Shown here: positions 9,327 to 18,673 of the stretch, piece after piece
How positions within the stretch are numbered: the first letter of the stretch is position 1
Layout of the letters: each line of letters starts with the position of its first letter
Origin: Bacillus sp. HNG
GTDB lineage: Bacteria > Bacillota > Bacilli > Bacillales > Bacillaceae_L
Direction of reading: 5' to 3'
Length of the DNA stretch: 64,000 nt
NCBI RefSeq assembly: GCF_003400205.1
Contig: NZ_QUQV01000002.1
Coordinates: 1 to 64,000, forward strand
The notes under the pieces: generated by a model
Told to the model about the DNA's origin: nothing
The model's input: the letters and a program-made list of their open reading frames with translations, nothing else
The model's database searches: none
Translations under genes and position numbers: made by a program

Positions 9327-10211
9327 TTAAACATTGACTTTCGAAACTTTATGCTGTGCCCATTCTTCGGCGACTTTCACGGCGGCTGCAGTCATAATAT
9401 CTAAGTTTCCGGAATACTTCGGTAGATAATCGCCAGCCCCTTCTACTTCAATAAAGACGGTAATTCGGTTGTCATCGAAGATTGGCTCTTGTCTCAGACG
9501 ATATCCTGGTACATAGGCTTGAACCTGCTTTTCCATTTCCTTGATTGAAGCTGTAATTTCTTCCTGCTGAACAGATTCACCCTCGACAATGACATGAATG
9601 GTGTCTCGCATGATAATAGGAGGTTCTGCTGGATTTAAAATGATAATCGCTTTTCCTCTTCTTGCGCCGCCAATCCTTTCAATTCCACGGGCAGTTGTTT
9701 GCGTAAATTCATCAATATTAGCTCTCGTTCCTGGTCCTGCACTCTTACTTGAAATCGTTGCGACAATTTCCGCATACTCAACCTGTTGGACGCGGTTAAT
9801 CGCATGAACCATCGGAATCGTTGCTTGACCTCCACAAGTTATGAGGTTAATATTCTCTGCTTCCACATGCTCCCCTAGATTCACAGAGGGTACAACGAAT
9901 GGCCCTACTGCAGCTGGCGTTAAATCGAGCACCTGCTTTCCAGCGTCTTTTAAAAGTTTGGCATGACGGATATGTGCTTTCGCACTTGTTGCATCAAACA
10001 CAATATCAGCCAGTTCGGGTCTTTCTAAAAATCCGTTTATTCCAGTATCAATCGTTTCAAACCCGTACTCTCGAGCTTTTCTTAATCCATCTGACTCTGG
10101 TTCAATTCCAATAACGGTCGTTAATTCAAGTATGTTAGACCTACGAAGTTTTAGCATAAGATCTGTGCCAATATTTCCTGAGCCAAGAATGGCAACTTTT
10201 ACTTTTGACAT
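9327..10211 (-). CDS. dmpF: Acetaldehyde dehydrogenase (acylating)
   Basis: This 294-residue NAD-dependent enzyme oxidises acetaldehyde with CoA to acetyl-CoA. The Rossmann motif [11 protein letters not shown] is at 7-16, and the catalytic Cys126 is in [12 protein letters not shown]. The sequence continues with [15 protein letters not shown], characteristic of the MhpF/DmpF family. Length is normal. It is the channel partner of the aldolase encoded next in the operon. A gap of 21 nt follows the dienoate hydratase gene. Confidence 0.95.
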   Translation of the reverse strand: MSKVKVAILGSGNIGTDLMLKLRRSNILELTTVIGIEPESDGLRKAREYGFETIDTGINGFLERPELADIVFDATSAKAHIRHAKLLKDAGKQVLDLTPAAVGPFVVPSVNLGEHVEAENINLITCGGQATIPMVHAINRVQQVEYAEIVATISSKSAGPGTRANIDEFTQTTARGIERIGGARRGKAIIILNPAEPPIIMRDTIHVIVEGESVQQEEITASIKEMEKQVQAYVPGYRLRQEPIFDDNRITVFIEVEGAGDYLPKYSGNLDIMTAAAVKVAEEWAQHKVSKVNV

Positions 10212-10232
10212 CTATTTCTCCCCTCCCTATTT

Positions 10233-11015
10233 TTAAAAACGAACACTCACTTGACCTATGTGGGCAAATCGTGCAGTGAATGAATCACCTTCATGTGCTT
10301 CTATTGCCGCTGATAAGGCACCCGATAAAATAACCTCTCCTGCGCGAAGCGGTATATCAAATTCAGAAAGTTTATTCGCTAGCCATGCGACACAGTTTGC
10401 GGGATTTCCCAATGCTGCTGCACCGACACCTGTATTAACCAACTCGCCGTTCTTTGATAGAGTCATCCCGATTAACTCGAGATCAATATCTTCTACTTTA
10501 GTTGGTTTTCCACCAAGTACATAAAACCCAGAAGATGCATTATCGGCAACCGTGTCTGCAAGCTTAATCTTCCAATCTTTCACTCTACTATCGACGATTT
10601 CTAATGCTGGAACGATATACTCGGTTGCTTGAAGTACATCAAGCGCAGTCACATTCGGACCACGTAAATCCTTCTTTAAAATAAATGCAATCTCACCTTC
10701 CATCTTAGGCTGCAGTACTTTGTCAATCGAAATCTTTCCACCATTTTCGACCACCATGCTGTCCAATAAGTGGCCGTAATCCGGTTCATCTACCCCTAAT
10801 AGATTCTGCATCGCTAAAGAGGTTAACCCGATTTTTTTCCCGACGATCTTCTGTCCTTCCGCTACCCTTTTTTTAATATTTTCAAGCTGAATATAATAAG
10901 CGTCCTTGACTGTTAGCTCTGAATCTACTGAAGTTGGCGCTTCAATTCCAATGCGAGTAGACTCTGCTTCAGCCAATTGCAAGGCAAATTGTTCGATTTT
11001 ATTTGACACGGTCAC
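10233..11015 (-). CDS. praE: 2-hydroxypenta-2,4-dienoate hydratase (MhpD/DmpE family)
   Basis: The enzyme hydrates 2-hydroxypenta-2,4-dienoate to 4-hydroxy-2-oxovalerate. It is about 260 residues. Family segments are KIVGKKIGLTS, PKMEGEIAFIL (metal-binding Glu pair), IVDSRVKDWKI, VGAAALGNPANCVAWLAN and RAGEVILSGALSAA; the IVDSRVxDWK and GNP forms are typical of the hydratase rather than the decarboxylase. The start is one of two GTG codons: 11015, 7 nt from AAGGA, or 11009. A longer frame to 11102 runs into the upstream dehydrogenase gene and is not credible. The upstream gene ends only 10 nt before the chosen start. Confidence 0.88.
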   Translation of the reverse strand: MTVSNKIEQFALQLAEAESTRIGIEAPTSVDSELTVKDAYYIQLENIKKRVAEGQKIVGKKIGLTSLAMQNLLGVDEPDYGHLLDSMVVENGGKISIDKVLQPKMEGEIAFILKKDLRGPNVTALDVLQATEYIVPALEIVDSRVKDWKIKLADTVADNASSGFYVLGGKPTKVEDIDLELIGMTLSKNGELVNTGVGAAALGNPANCVAWLANKLSEFDIPLRAGEVILSGALSAAIEAHEGDSFTARFAHIGQVSVRF

Positions 11016-11025
11016 ACACCCTTCC

Positions 11026-12489
11026 TTAAAGTTTGATTGTGATATTGGATAATTCTGAGTAAAAATCAAGACTATGCATTCCACCGGTTCTGCCGATACC
11101 ACTATGCTTCATGCCACCAAATGGTGTACGAAGGTCACGCAAAAACCATGTGTTGACCCAAATTATTCCGGCTTCAATTTGGTGGGCTACACGGTGAGCA
11201 CGGCGGAGATCATTCGTCCAAATGGTCGCACTTAAACCGTAATGCGTATCATTTGCCTGCATGATGACTTCTTCTTCAATATCAAATGGAGTAACCGTCA
11301 CAACCGGTCCAAAGATCTCTTCACGCACACAACGAGAATTTCGATCCAGCCCTGTAATAATCGTAGGCTCTAAAAAATAGCCTTTGTCTAGTCCCTCGGG
11401 ACGATTTCCACCTGTTACAAAATTCCCACCATCATTGCGAGCAATTTCAAGATAGCTATTCACACGATCATAATGTTCTTTACTGATTAATGCCCCGACA
11501 TTGGTATCTGCATTTTCCGGTTGACCTACTTTTAATGCCTTCACTTTCTCAGAGAACTTGTTTAAGAACTCTTCGTATACTGGACGTTCCACATAAATTC
11601 TCGAACCACATAGACACACTTCACCTTGATTAATAAAGCTTGATTTAATCGTCGTTTCAACAACCTCATCAAGGTCGGAATCCGCGAAAATAATATTTGG
11701 ATTTTTTCCACCAAGCTCAAAGGATAATTTTTTCAATGAGTTAGAAGCCGCTCTCATAATCGCTGATCCCGTTCCCGGTTCACCGATAAAGGAAATTGCA
11801 TCCACATCTGGATGCTCAGAGATTGCACTTCCTGCAGAGTTGGTACCAAATCCATGAACTAAATTGACAACCCCGTCCGGAACTCCGGCTTCTTTACAAA
11901 TCTCCATCAAGACTGTTGCAGTCATGGGTGTCCATTCAGCTGGTTTGATGACCGCTGTGTTCCCCATTGCTAGACATGGTGCTAATTTCCAAGTTAGCAG
12001 CAGTAACGGTAGGTTCCATGGCTTAATAATCCCAACCACCCCAACCGGACGACGATGGGTATAATGTAAGGCTTTATCGTCTTGTAAATTCGCATCCGTA
12101 TTTACTGAGACCATATAATCAGCAAAAAAGTGGAAGTTATATGCTGCACGTGGAATATCAACACTATTTGCTAACCAGAATGGCTTTCCAGTATCTAAAG
12201 ATTCTAGGCGTGCGAGCTCCTCTTGTCTTTCAAGGATTAAATCTCCAATCCGACGAAGTATTTTCGAACGCTCCTCAACTGTTGTGTTTTTCCACTTTCC
12301 ATTTAAAGCTCTTCTGGCAGCAGCTACAGCAAAGTCGACCTCTTCTTTCCCACCCTCTGCAACAGTTCCCAGTACCTCTTCGGTAGCAGGATTGATATTG
12401 GTAAATGTTTTTTGATTCTGTGATTCAACAAATTGTCCGTTAATAAAATGTAAACAATTTATTGCTTGTACTCTTGTTTCTACTTGCAT
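11026..12489 (-). CDS. praB: 2-hydroxymuconic 6-semialdehyde dehydrogenase
   Basis: This 487-residue NAD-dependent aldehyde dehydrogenase oxidises 2-hydroxymuconate-6-semialdehyde, the product of the decarboxylase, to 2-hydroxymuconate. ALDH landmarks are PWNLPL (157-162), the catalytic Glu258 in FELGGKN, and the catalytic Cys292 in NQGEVCLCGSR, followed by EEIFGPVV and the C-terminal PFGGMKHSGIGR. It is the promoter-proximal gene of the minus-strand operon, with AAAGGAGGA 8 nt before the ATG. The upstream intergenic region is shared with the divergent decarboxylase gene. Confidence 0.92.
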   Translation of the reverse strand: MQVETRVQAINCLHFINGQFVESQNQKTFTNINPATEEVLGTVAEGGKEEVDFAVAAARRALNGKWKNTTVEERSKILRRIGDLILERQEELARLESLDTGKPFWLANSVDIPRAAYNFHFFADYMVSVNTDANLQDDKALHYTHRRPVGVVGIIKPWNLPLLLLTWKLAPCLAMGNTAVIKPAEWTPMTATVLMEICKEAGVPDGVVNLVHGFGTNSAGSAISEHPDVDAISFIGEPGTGSAIMRAASNSLKKLSFELGGKNPNIIFADSDLDEVVETTIKSSFINQGEVCLCGSRIYVERPVYEEFLNKFSEKVKALKVGQPENADTNVGALISKEHYDRVNSYLEIARNDGGNFVTGGNRPEGLDKGYFLEPTIITGLDRNSRCVREEIFGPVVTVTPFDIEEEVIMQANDTHYGLSATIWTNDLRRAHRVAHQIEAGIIWVNTWFLRDLRTPFGGMKHSGIGRTGGMHSLDFYSELSNITIKL

Positions 12490-12562
12490 GAAACAATTCC
12501 TCCTTTTATTAACAAAATTTTTTGATAATTTATGACTGTATCGTACCCTCTATCGATGTCAT

Positions 12563-12632
12563 AAACAACACTGTTGTTTCTCTATGTGGAACAACTACAA
12601 AATAAATTTCATTTTCCGAAAAATATAGTTGT
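12563..12632. promoter_or_regulatory. Candidate operators in the pra divergent promoter region
   Basis: AAACAACACTGTTGTTT (12563-12579) is a perfect palindrome with 8-nt arms. A second inverted pair, ACAACTA (12591-12597) and TAGTTGT (12626-12632), lies 12 nt further toward praH. On the minus strand TTGTTT within the palindrome is followed 17 nt later by TACGAT, a weak promoter candidate for praB. An operator role is inferred because no pra regulator gene is found in the window. Confidence 0.5.
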
Positions 12633-12662
12633 CTAACAAGTCGAAATATTTTTGATTCTACC

Positions 12663-12691
12663 TTTTCAAGTACATACTTCTTTGCTATATT
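12663..12691 (+). promoter_or_regulatory. Candidate promoter of the divergent decarboxylase gene
   Basis: TTTTCA (12663-12668), a 17-nt spacer and TATATT (12686-12691) lie 40 nt upstream of the ATG at 12732. The -10 is close to consensus and the -35 is weak. Confidence 0.4.
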
Positions 12692-12731
12692 ACGTACTAT
12701 GAACAACGTTACTAACTAGGAGGTAGAGGCA

Positions 12732-13667
12732 ATGCATGATTTTCACACACATTTTATCCCACCTGATGTCATTACATGGCTAAAGGATCATCAACAAACA
12801 GTAAACGCAAAATGGGTAAAAAAAGAAGCGAACAAGGATGAATTTTTAGTGGTGAATGAAAAATGGGGCTTTGAACTCAAACAAGCTTTCATTGACAGTC
12901 ATCTTTATGTAAAAGAACAAGAGAAAGCAGGCGTCACCCATTCCCTTGTTTCACCCATTCCACAGCTTTTCTTGTATGATTTTCCTGATGACATTTCATC
13001 TGATATTTCTCATGTATACAATCATTCGTTAGCACAATGGACAAAAACAGCACCACAGAAAATTTCAGCACTCGGAACTGTCCCTCTTACGAATCCTGAC
13101 AAAGCAGCTCAAATTTTACAAGAAGGAATGAATCTTGGACTAAAGGGAGTCATCATCGGTCCTGGCTTACCAGGTCGAATGTTATCTGATGAATTTTTCA
13201 CTCCATTTTTTGAAGAAGCAAACCGGCTTAATGCCATCGTTTTTATCCATCCACTTTTAGCGGAAGATCCACGACTTCAAAGAAGAATGATGCCAAACCT
13301 TATCGGTGTTCCGTGGGAAACGACCATTTGTGCAACTGATATTTTATTAAGTGGACTGATTGATCGATATCCTAATGTGAAAATTTTATTTGCCCATGGA
13401 GGTGGATTCCTTCCATATCAAATTGGGAGATTGGATAAGGGGTATGAGCAATGGAAACTAGTATCCACAAACCTTCAAGCCCCACCATCTGAGTACATAA
13501 AACGCTTCTGGTATGACACCGTTTTGTGGAACCAAGAAAGTCTCGAATTCCTCTGTAAAACAGTTGGACATAACAGAGTCGTACCTGGTTCAGATTATCC
13601 CTTTGACCTTGCTGTATGGCCACCTGAGGAAAAGTATCAACAGGGTGTCGTTTCGTTACTTGGATAA
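12732..13667 (+). CDS. praH: 5-carboxy-2-hydroxymuconate-6-semialdehyde decarboxylase (amidohydrolase)
   Basis: The 311-residue amidohydrolase-2 (ACMSD-like) protein has the N-terminal metal motif DFHTHFIPP (3-11), a second-half His in FIHPLL, AHGGGFLPYQIGRLDKG and the catalytic Asp in PGSDYPFD. The family includes metal-dependent decarboxylases; in JJ-1b, PraH removes the 5-carboxyl group of the protocatechuate 2,3-cleavage product. In JJ-1b praH is inside the operon, whereas here it is divergent from it. The C-terminus stops about 25 residues after GSDYPF, shorter than usual ACMSD proteins, so the final helix may be missing. AGGAGG precedes the ATG, and a strong terminator follows. Confidence 0.85.
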   Translation: MHDFHTHFIPPDVITWLKDHQQTVNAKWVKKEANKDEFLVVNEKWGFELKQAFIDSHLYVKEQEKAGVTHSLVSPIPQLFLYDFPDDISSDISHVYNHSLAQWTKTAPQKISALGTVPLTNPDKAAQILQEGMNLGLKGVIIGPGLPGRMLSDEFFTPFFEEANRLNAIVFIHPLLAEDPRLQRRMMPNLIGVPWETTICATDILLSGLIDRYPNVKILFAHGGGFLPYQIGRLDKGYEQWKLVSTNLQAPPSEYIKRFWYDTVLWNQESLEFLCKTVGHNRVVPGSDYPFDLAVWPPEEKYQQGVVSLLG

Positions 13668-13676
13668 ATCATAGGT

Positions 13677-13714
13677 AAAACTCCTTATCAAAAATAAGGA
13701 GTTTTCCTTTTTTT
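13677..13714 (+). terminator. Terminator of the decarboxylase gene
   Basis: AAAACTCCTTA (13677-13687) pairs with TAAGGAGTTTT (13695-13705), followed by CCTTTTTTT. Confidence 0.9.
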
Positions 13715-13731
13715 AGACAGAAACGGTGCGG

Positions 13732-13766
13732 TAAAAAAATACACCACTTATATGTAAGTGATGTAC
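13732..13766 (-). terminator. Terminator of the RbsABC-type operon
   Basis: On the minus strand the stem TACATCACTTA / TAAGTGGTGTA (13740-13765 region) is followed by TTTTTTTACC. It lies about 30 nt beyond the permease stop codon. Confidence 0.8.
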
Positions 13767-13795
13767 TCAGATTTTCGCTATAGTTAATAAATGCA

Positions 13796-14854
13796 TTATG
13801 AAGCTTTCTCTTTTTTCTGCAATAAAACAGCCGCAATTACGATTACCCCTTTAAATGCTTCCCTTAAAAACGGTGGCACACCGAAAAGATTAAGTAAGTT
13901 ATTCATAACAGCAATAATTAACATACCGTAAACAGTTCCCAGGATGAAACCTCTTCCACCCATCATATTTGTTCCCCCAACAACCGCTGCTGCGATAGCA
14001 TCCATTTCCATTCCTCTACCTGCATTAGAAAAGTCCATTGATCCAATTCGTGAAACCTGGATAATTGCAGCAATTGACACTAGCAACCCCATTAGAGCGT
14101 ATACACGGAGCTTCACTTTCTCTACATTAATACCAGAAAGCTTAGCAGCCCTTTCATTTGATCCGACCGCAATGATATGCCTTCCAAAGGTTGTTCTTTT
14201 CGATACATAGTAGAGAATATACGCAATGACCGCCCAATAAACAATTGGCATAATCATGTAATTTCCGATTTTAAAGCTAGCAATCTGTAAAAATTCTACT
14301 GGTACAGTAGGATTATACCCTTGCATAAAATGCTGTGTAACACTTCTAAAAATCATCATTGCTCCTAATGTAGCAATAAATGGGGGTACATTCCCCTTTG
14401 TTATACTAACTCCAATAAGTGAACCTAAAAGATATCCTGCTAGTAATACGAATACGATCGTGATCATCATTGCAGGTACGCCTGTAATTCCCATTATTCC
14501 TAGAAATCCTTTTGTACCCGTATCTAAAAGCATCATTGAAAAGGCACCTGTAACAACCAAGGTTGAACCAACTGCTAAATCAATACCGCCTGTCATAATA
14601 ACAAACGTCATTCCTAAAGCAACAATAGCTGTACCTGCATTATTTCGTAAAATATTAATCCAGTTGTTAATCCATGATTGAGACCATTCCCCAAAAGAAT
14701 TGTAATCAAAACCTAAAACCAAGGTTTGTAAAATAATCATAATAATTAATGCAATTGCGATACTGAATAGTGGATCATTTGACCATTTATATTTAAACCA
14801 ATCAAAGAAGTTTTTTTTATTTTTTATCGTTGTATGCTCTATACTTGGCTTCAT
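13796..14854 (-). CDS. ABC sugar transporter permease (RbsC/CUT2 family)
   Basis: The 352-residue permease has eight to ten membrane helices and the CUT2 signatures NAGTAIVALGMTFVIMTGGIDLAVGS and AVGSNERAAKLSGIN (the cytoplasmic EAA-like loop that contacts the ATPase). GGTNMMGGRGFILGTVYG near residue 300 is also typical. It forms the membrane channel for a monosaccharide or cyclitol taken up with the neighbouring ATPase and binding protein. The ATPase stop codon and this ATG are essentially adjacent (TAATATG), so they are translationally coupled. Substrate is unknown; the neighbouring oxidoreductases suggest a cyclitol or anhydro/deoxy sugar. Confidence 0.92.
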   Translation of the reverse strand: MKPSIEHTTIKNKKNFFDWFKYKWSNDPLFSIAIALIIMIILQTLVLGFDYNSFGEWSQSWINNWINILRNNAGTAIVALGMTFVIMTGGIDLAVGSTLVVTGAFSMMLLDTGTKGFLGIMGITGVPAMMITIVFVLLAGYLLGSLIGVSITKGNVPPFIATLGAMMIFRSVTQHFMQGYNPTVPVEFLQIASFKIGNYMIMPIVYWAVIAYILYYVSKRTTFGRHIIAVGSNERAAKLSGINVEKVKLRVYALMGLLVSIAAIIQVSRIGSMDFSNAGRGMEMDAIAAAVVGGTNMMGGRGFILGTVYGMLIIAVMNNLLNLFGVPPFLREAFKGVIVIAAVLLQKKEKAS

Positions 14855-14855
14855 A

Positions 14856-16358
14856 TTAGCTTACCTCTCCCTCACTTAAGTCCCCACCCGTAGCAAGACT
14901 CATGATGGCATGCTCATTCATAGCTTCTCCAGCGACTTCTCCTTGAATGGTTCCATGGTACATGACGATTGCTCGGTCACAGACACGAATGATTTCCTGT
15001 GCTTCACTGGAAAGAACAACAACAGCTATGTTTTCTTCAGCAAGTTTCAAGATAATGTCATATATATCTTCCTTTGCCCCTACGTCAACACCTTGGGTAG
15101 GATTGTCCAAGATAAGAAGTTTTGGGTTAGCCGCTAACCATTTTGCTAGGACGACCTTTTGTTGGTTGCCTCCAGATAGACTCGTGATGCCATCTGTAAG
15201 TTCCCCCATTTTTAATCGTAATGCTATCCTCTGCTCTTCAAAAATCGCCTGATGCATTTTCGTATTGATTGTACCCCGTTTTGAAAATGTAGGCCACGTA
15301 ACAATTGATGCATTTTCTAAAATGTTCATATCCTTGATAATCGCATTTTCTTTACGATTTCGTGGCAGGTACGCAATTCCTTCTTTGATTGCTTTAGTCG
15401 TACTCGTGATTTTAACCTCTTTCCCATTTAAGATAATTTTTCCAAATGAGATTGGATAAGCTCCAAAAACAGATTGAAAAAGTTCACTTCGACCATCTCC
15501 AAGTAGTCCAGTAAAACCTACTATTTCACCTGCTCGGATTGAAAAACTAATATCTCTAAAAATATGACCTGTAGTTAACCCTTCTACACGCAGAATCTCA
15601 TTTCCAAGATTCTTCTCCCTAGATAAAGGTTCTGTTCTCACTTCATGTCCTACCATGTATCGCGCCAAATCATTTGTCGTTACTTCAGTTACATTTCCTT
15701 CGGACACCACTTTTCCATCACGCAGCACGAGATAACGATTACAAATTTCCATCACTTCATTTAATTTATGGGAGATAAAAATAATACCGACATTATGCTC
15801 CTTAAGTGTTCTCATCATCGCAAATACTCGCTCAATTTCCTGGTCAGTTAAGGAAGTGGTCGGTTCATCCATAATAATAATAGATGCTTTTGTCATCATA
15901 GCCCGACATATTTCAATAATTTGTTTATAGGAAGCATCAAGGTCACGCACCAATTTATTTGGATCTAGTTCAACATTCATTTTTTTAAACATTTCTTTCG
16001 TATCTTGATACATTTTTTCTAAATCCAGACTGCCTCTTTTTGTTTTTAGCTCACGACCAAGGAACATATTTTCATAGATTGGTAAATCGTTGATTAAGTT
16101 CAGTTCCTGATGAATGAAAGCAATTCCTGCTTCCTGAGATTCTGCTGGTTTAGCAAATTCCACTTGGTTCCCATCAATATGGATTGAACCAGAATCCATT
16201 TGCAAGACTCCACCCAATATGTTCATTAGCGTGGACTTACCAGCCCCATTTTCTCCAAGCAATGCGCAGATTTCACCGCCTTTTAAGGAAAAGGATACAT
16301 CCTTAAGTACATCATTGCTTCCAAAGGATTTTCGAATATGTTTCATCTCAATTATCAT
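14856..16358 (-). CDS. ABC sugar transporter ATP-binding protein (RbsA/CUT2 family)
   Basis: The 500-residue protein contains two fused nucleotide-binding domains. The first has Walker A GENGAGKST (34-42) and Walker B IIIMDEPTTSL; the second has a degenerate Walker A (GLLGDGRSE) and the signature SLSGGNQQKVVLAKWL followed by LLILDNPTQGVDVG. This asymmetry is normal for the RbsA/MglA/XylG group, where one site is catalytically weak. It powers the importer formed with the adjacent permease and the lipoprotein. A gap of 107 nt containing a small hairpin separates it from the binding-protein gene. Confidence 0.94.
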   Translation of the reverse strand: MIIEMKHIRKSFGSNDVLKDVSFSLKGGEICALLGENGAGKSTLMNILGGVLQMDSGSIHIDGNQVEFAKPAESQEAGIAFIHQELNLINDLPIYENMFLGRELKTKRGSLDLEKMYQDTKEMFKKMNVELDPNKLVRDLDASYKQIIEICRAMMTKASIIIMDEPTTSLTDQEIERVFAMMRTLKEHNVGIIFISHKLNEVMEICNRYLVLRDGKVVSEGNVTEVTTNDLARYMVGHEVRTEPLSREKNLGNEILRVEGLTTGHIFRDISFSIRAGEIVGFTGLLGDGRSELFQSVFGAYPISFGKIILNGKEVKITSTTKAIKEGIAYLPRNRKENAIIKDMNILENASIVTWPTFSKRGTINTKMHQAIFEEQRIALRLKMGELTDGITSLSGGNQQKVVLAKWLAANPKLLILDNPTQGVDVGAKEDIYDIILKLAEENIAVVVLSSEAQEIIRVCDRAIVMYHGTIQGEVAGEAMNEHAIMSLATGGDLSEGEVS

Positions 16359-16417
16359 GTCATCACTTCCAAACCTTTAAAATCATTACAACACTCAAAA
16401 AGCAAGTAAAAGAGATA

Positions 16418-16442
16418 GGCTATAGCAGCATTGCCATAGCCC
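16418..16442 (-). promoter_or_regulatory. Intercistronic hairpin after the binding-protein gene
   Basis: GGCTAT and ATAGCC (within 16418-16442) form a stem with a further partial pairing of CAGCA/TTGC. It has no U-tract. Such hairpins often protect the abundant binding-protein mRNA and lower expression of the downstream ATPase. Confidence 0.45.
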
Positions 16443-16465
16443 TCAAGTTTAGCGAGCTCTATTTT

Positions 16466-17449
16466 TTAATAAGGTGAACCCTCGTCAAGGAATTCTTCAT
16501 AATTCTCTCTATCAACAACGGTTGTAGGAATAATGGTTTCCATGTCAACATTTTCACCCTTTAAAACCTTAAGTGCCACATCAACAGCATCCTTAACCAT
16601 AGCTGGACTGTATAGTGCAGATTGAATCCAGATATCTTCATTCTCTGGCATCATTTTAAAATATTCCTGCATTCCACCGCCACCAGTTACTACTTTTATA
16701 TCTGATCTTCCCGCTTCATTGATTGCTTGTAATACACCAATAGAGGTTTCATCATCCAATGAGTAGACAGCATCAATTTTATCAAGGCTTGTTAAAATAT
16801 CCGCAAAGTCTTTCAAACCATCTTCCCTTGTAAACTGAGTTGCATAAGTATGAAGCTTAATATCTGGAGCGATTTCTTCAATTGTTTCAACAAATCCCTT
16901 CTTACGTAGCTCTGAAACTGAGCCTGAGGATGGAACCTCGAGAATAACAACATTCCCTTCTTTACCGATTTTTTCAACAATGTAATTTGCACCCTGAACG
17001 CCCATATCCTCGTTGTCTCCTGCTACACGATAAACACCTTCAGCATCAATGACAATATCAAAGTTAACAATTTTGATTCCTTCATCTAAGGCACGTTGAA
17101 TAGGTACTTCCATCCCTTCCCATTGTGGGAACGCTACAATCGCTTCTGCACCCCAGGTCATTAAATCATCTAATTGTGAAGTCATTTCAGCTGCATTGCT
17201 ACTTGTTTGAATCTGGTACTCAATCTCACCGGAAAGTTCTTTAGCACGAGCTTCCGCATGATAAGCAACCGCAGCAACCCATCCATGTGTTACCGCTGGA
17301 GCTAAAATACCAACCTTGTACTTTTTACCTGAACCTTCTCCAGAACCCCCAGTTGTCGTGTCCCCTGTTTTTTCTGAATCACTACACGCACTCAGTACAG
17401 GAATTAGAAGTAAAACCAACAACGAGAATAAACGTAAAGCTTTTTTCAT
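16466..17449 (-). CDS. Sugar ABC transporter substrate-binding lipoprotein (RbsB-like)
   Basis: The 327-residue protein starts with a lipoprotein signal (MKKALRLFSLLVLLLIPVLSAC); the lipobox LSAC places the modified Cys at residue 22, followed by a Gly/Thr/Ser-rich linker. The rest is the periplasmic-binding-protein type 1 fold (PF13407): KVGILAPAVTHGWVAAVAYHAEARAKEL and later DAVYSLDDETSIGVLQAINEAG. It captures the substrate outside the cell for the CUT2 importer encoded downstream. A GAGGGGG site precedes the ATG. The family also includes inositol and autoinducer-2 binders, so the ligand cannot be named. Confidence 0.92.
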   Translation of the reverse strand: MKKALRLFSLLVLLLIPVLSACSDSEKTGDTTTGGSGEGSGKKYKVGILAPAVTHGWVAAVAYHAEARAKELSGEIEYQIQTSSNAAEMTSQLDDLMTWGAEAIVAFPQWEGMEVPIQRALDEGIKIVNFDIVIDAEGVYRVAGDNEDMGVQGANYIVEKIGKEGNVVILEVPSSGSVSELRKKGFVETIEEIAPDIKLHTYATQFTREDGLKDFADILTSLDKIDAVYSLDDETSIGVLQAINEAGRSDIKVVTGGGGMQEYFKMMPENEDIWIQSALYSPAMVKDAVDVALKVLKGENVDMETIIPTTVVDRENYEEFLDEGSPY

Positions 17450-17606
17450 AAAAAATAACCCCCTCGTTTTTTAACTAGCAATCTATTTCAAAATAGAAAG
17501 TGAAACCAAATAATTATTAATTTCCTACTAGTAAATATAATTGTTTTCATCTAGGAGTTAACATCATGTTGTAGTTTTTTTGAGGATTCTTGTTGTATGT
17601 AGGGTA

Positions 17607-18611
17607 TTAGTACGCAATTGAAACTTGTTTCCCTGTTTCTAAGGACACTTCAATAGCATTTAGAAGTTTTAAAGTATAAAGCACATCATGTAAAGGAACT
17701 ATAAGATTTTCTTGGTCCTTTGCGACACAATTCACAAAATACGATAGTTCATTTTGAAAGGCGTCCTTTTTTTCAATGGGAAGAGCTAATCTTTCCTCGT
17801 GGTTATAATAAATTAATTGATTTGTAGCTTCCTCTATATTTTCAATATTTTCACCAGCAATCAAATTAAATTCTAGAGTCCCTTGGATCGCTTGTGCTCG
17901 TAATGACATTGTAAAAGGATATCCTTTTGGCATTCGCTGGGATGCCTCAACATAAGCTTTACTTTTATTGGTAAAGGTAAGGGTGGTCATGACATGATCC
18001 CACGCACCATACTTATTCTTATTTCCTACTGCATACACTGACTCAACCTCGCCCGATAAATAATAGACGAAATCAATATCATGTATATGAAGGTCGAATA
18101 GGGCTCCGCCACTTTTTTCAGGATACAAAAACCAATCGCTCCATTTAGGTACCTGACCTAATCTCTTCGCATGAATAATTTGAATATCTTTTAATTTGTC
18201 AGTTTCAGATAAAGATTTAATCGCCTTATATGCTGGCCAAAATCGAAGTACATGACAGACAAATAGCTTGACACCATTTTTATTTACTTCATTCATAATT
18301 CGATTGGCTGATTCTATTGTCAAGGTTAATGGTTTTTCACAAATGATATGTTTTCCTGCTCTAGCAGCCTTGATAATATATTCTTCATGCAAAAATGTAG
18401 GAACGCAAAGATCAATAATATCAATTTCCTTATTACTTAATAATTCATCGTAATCCGAAACAAATGACCCGTTATAGTTTTGAATAATATCTTTGTCCTT
18501 ACCTTCATTTCGTGAACAAATGTCAGTTACTCTACAATTTTCAAGTTGTTGGTATGCCTCTAAATGCGTTTTTCCTATGAATCCCAAACCAACAAGCCCA
18601 ATATTACTCAT
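17607..18611 (-). CDS. Gfo/Idh/MocA-family NAD(P)-dependent oxidoreductase
   Basis: The 334-residue protein has an N-terminal Rossmann motif GLVGLGFIGKTH (4-15), the family EKP motif with the catalytic Lys (IICEKPLTL) and GGALFDLHIHDID, which carries the Asp/His pair near the active site. It would oxidise or reduce a sugar or cyclitol hydroxyl/keto group. It is followed downstream, after 157 nt, by the ABC importer genes and may share their transcript. A second, distinct member is encoded at 19072, and the wreck of an isomerase/epimerase gene lies between them. The combination resembles the LgdA/LgdC oxidoreductase pair of the Bacillus smithii levoglucosan pathway; the substrate is inferred only. 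Confidence 0.9.
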   Translation of the reverse strand: MSNIGLVGLGFIGKTHLEAYQQLENCRVTDICSRNEGKDKDIIQNYNGSFVSDYDELLSNKEIDIIDLCVPTFLHEEYIIKAARAGKHIICEKPLTLTIESANRIMNEVNKNGVKLFVCHVLRFWPAYKAIKSLSETDKLKDIQIIHAKRLGQVPKWSDWFLYPEKSGGALFDLHIHDIDFVYYLSGEVESVYAVGNKNKYGAWDHVMTTLTFTNKSKAYVEASQRMPKGYPFTMSLRAQAIQGTLEFNLIAGENIENIEEATNQLIYYNHEERLALPIEKKDAFQNELSYFVNCVAKDQENLIVPLHDVLYTLKLLNAIEVSLETGKQVSIAY

Positions 18612-18673
18612 CTTCTCTCCTCTTATCCTATTAATCTTGAAAGATATTCAAAGGATTTTCTCACAGAATCGTC

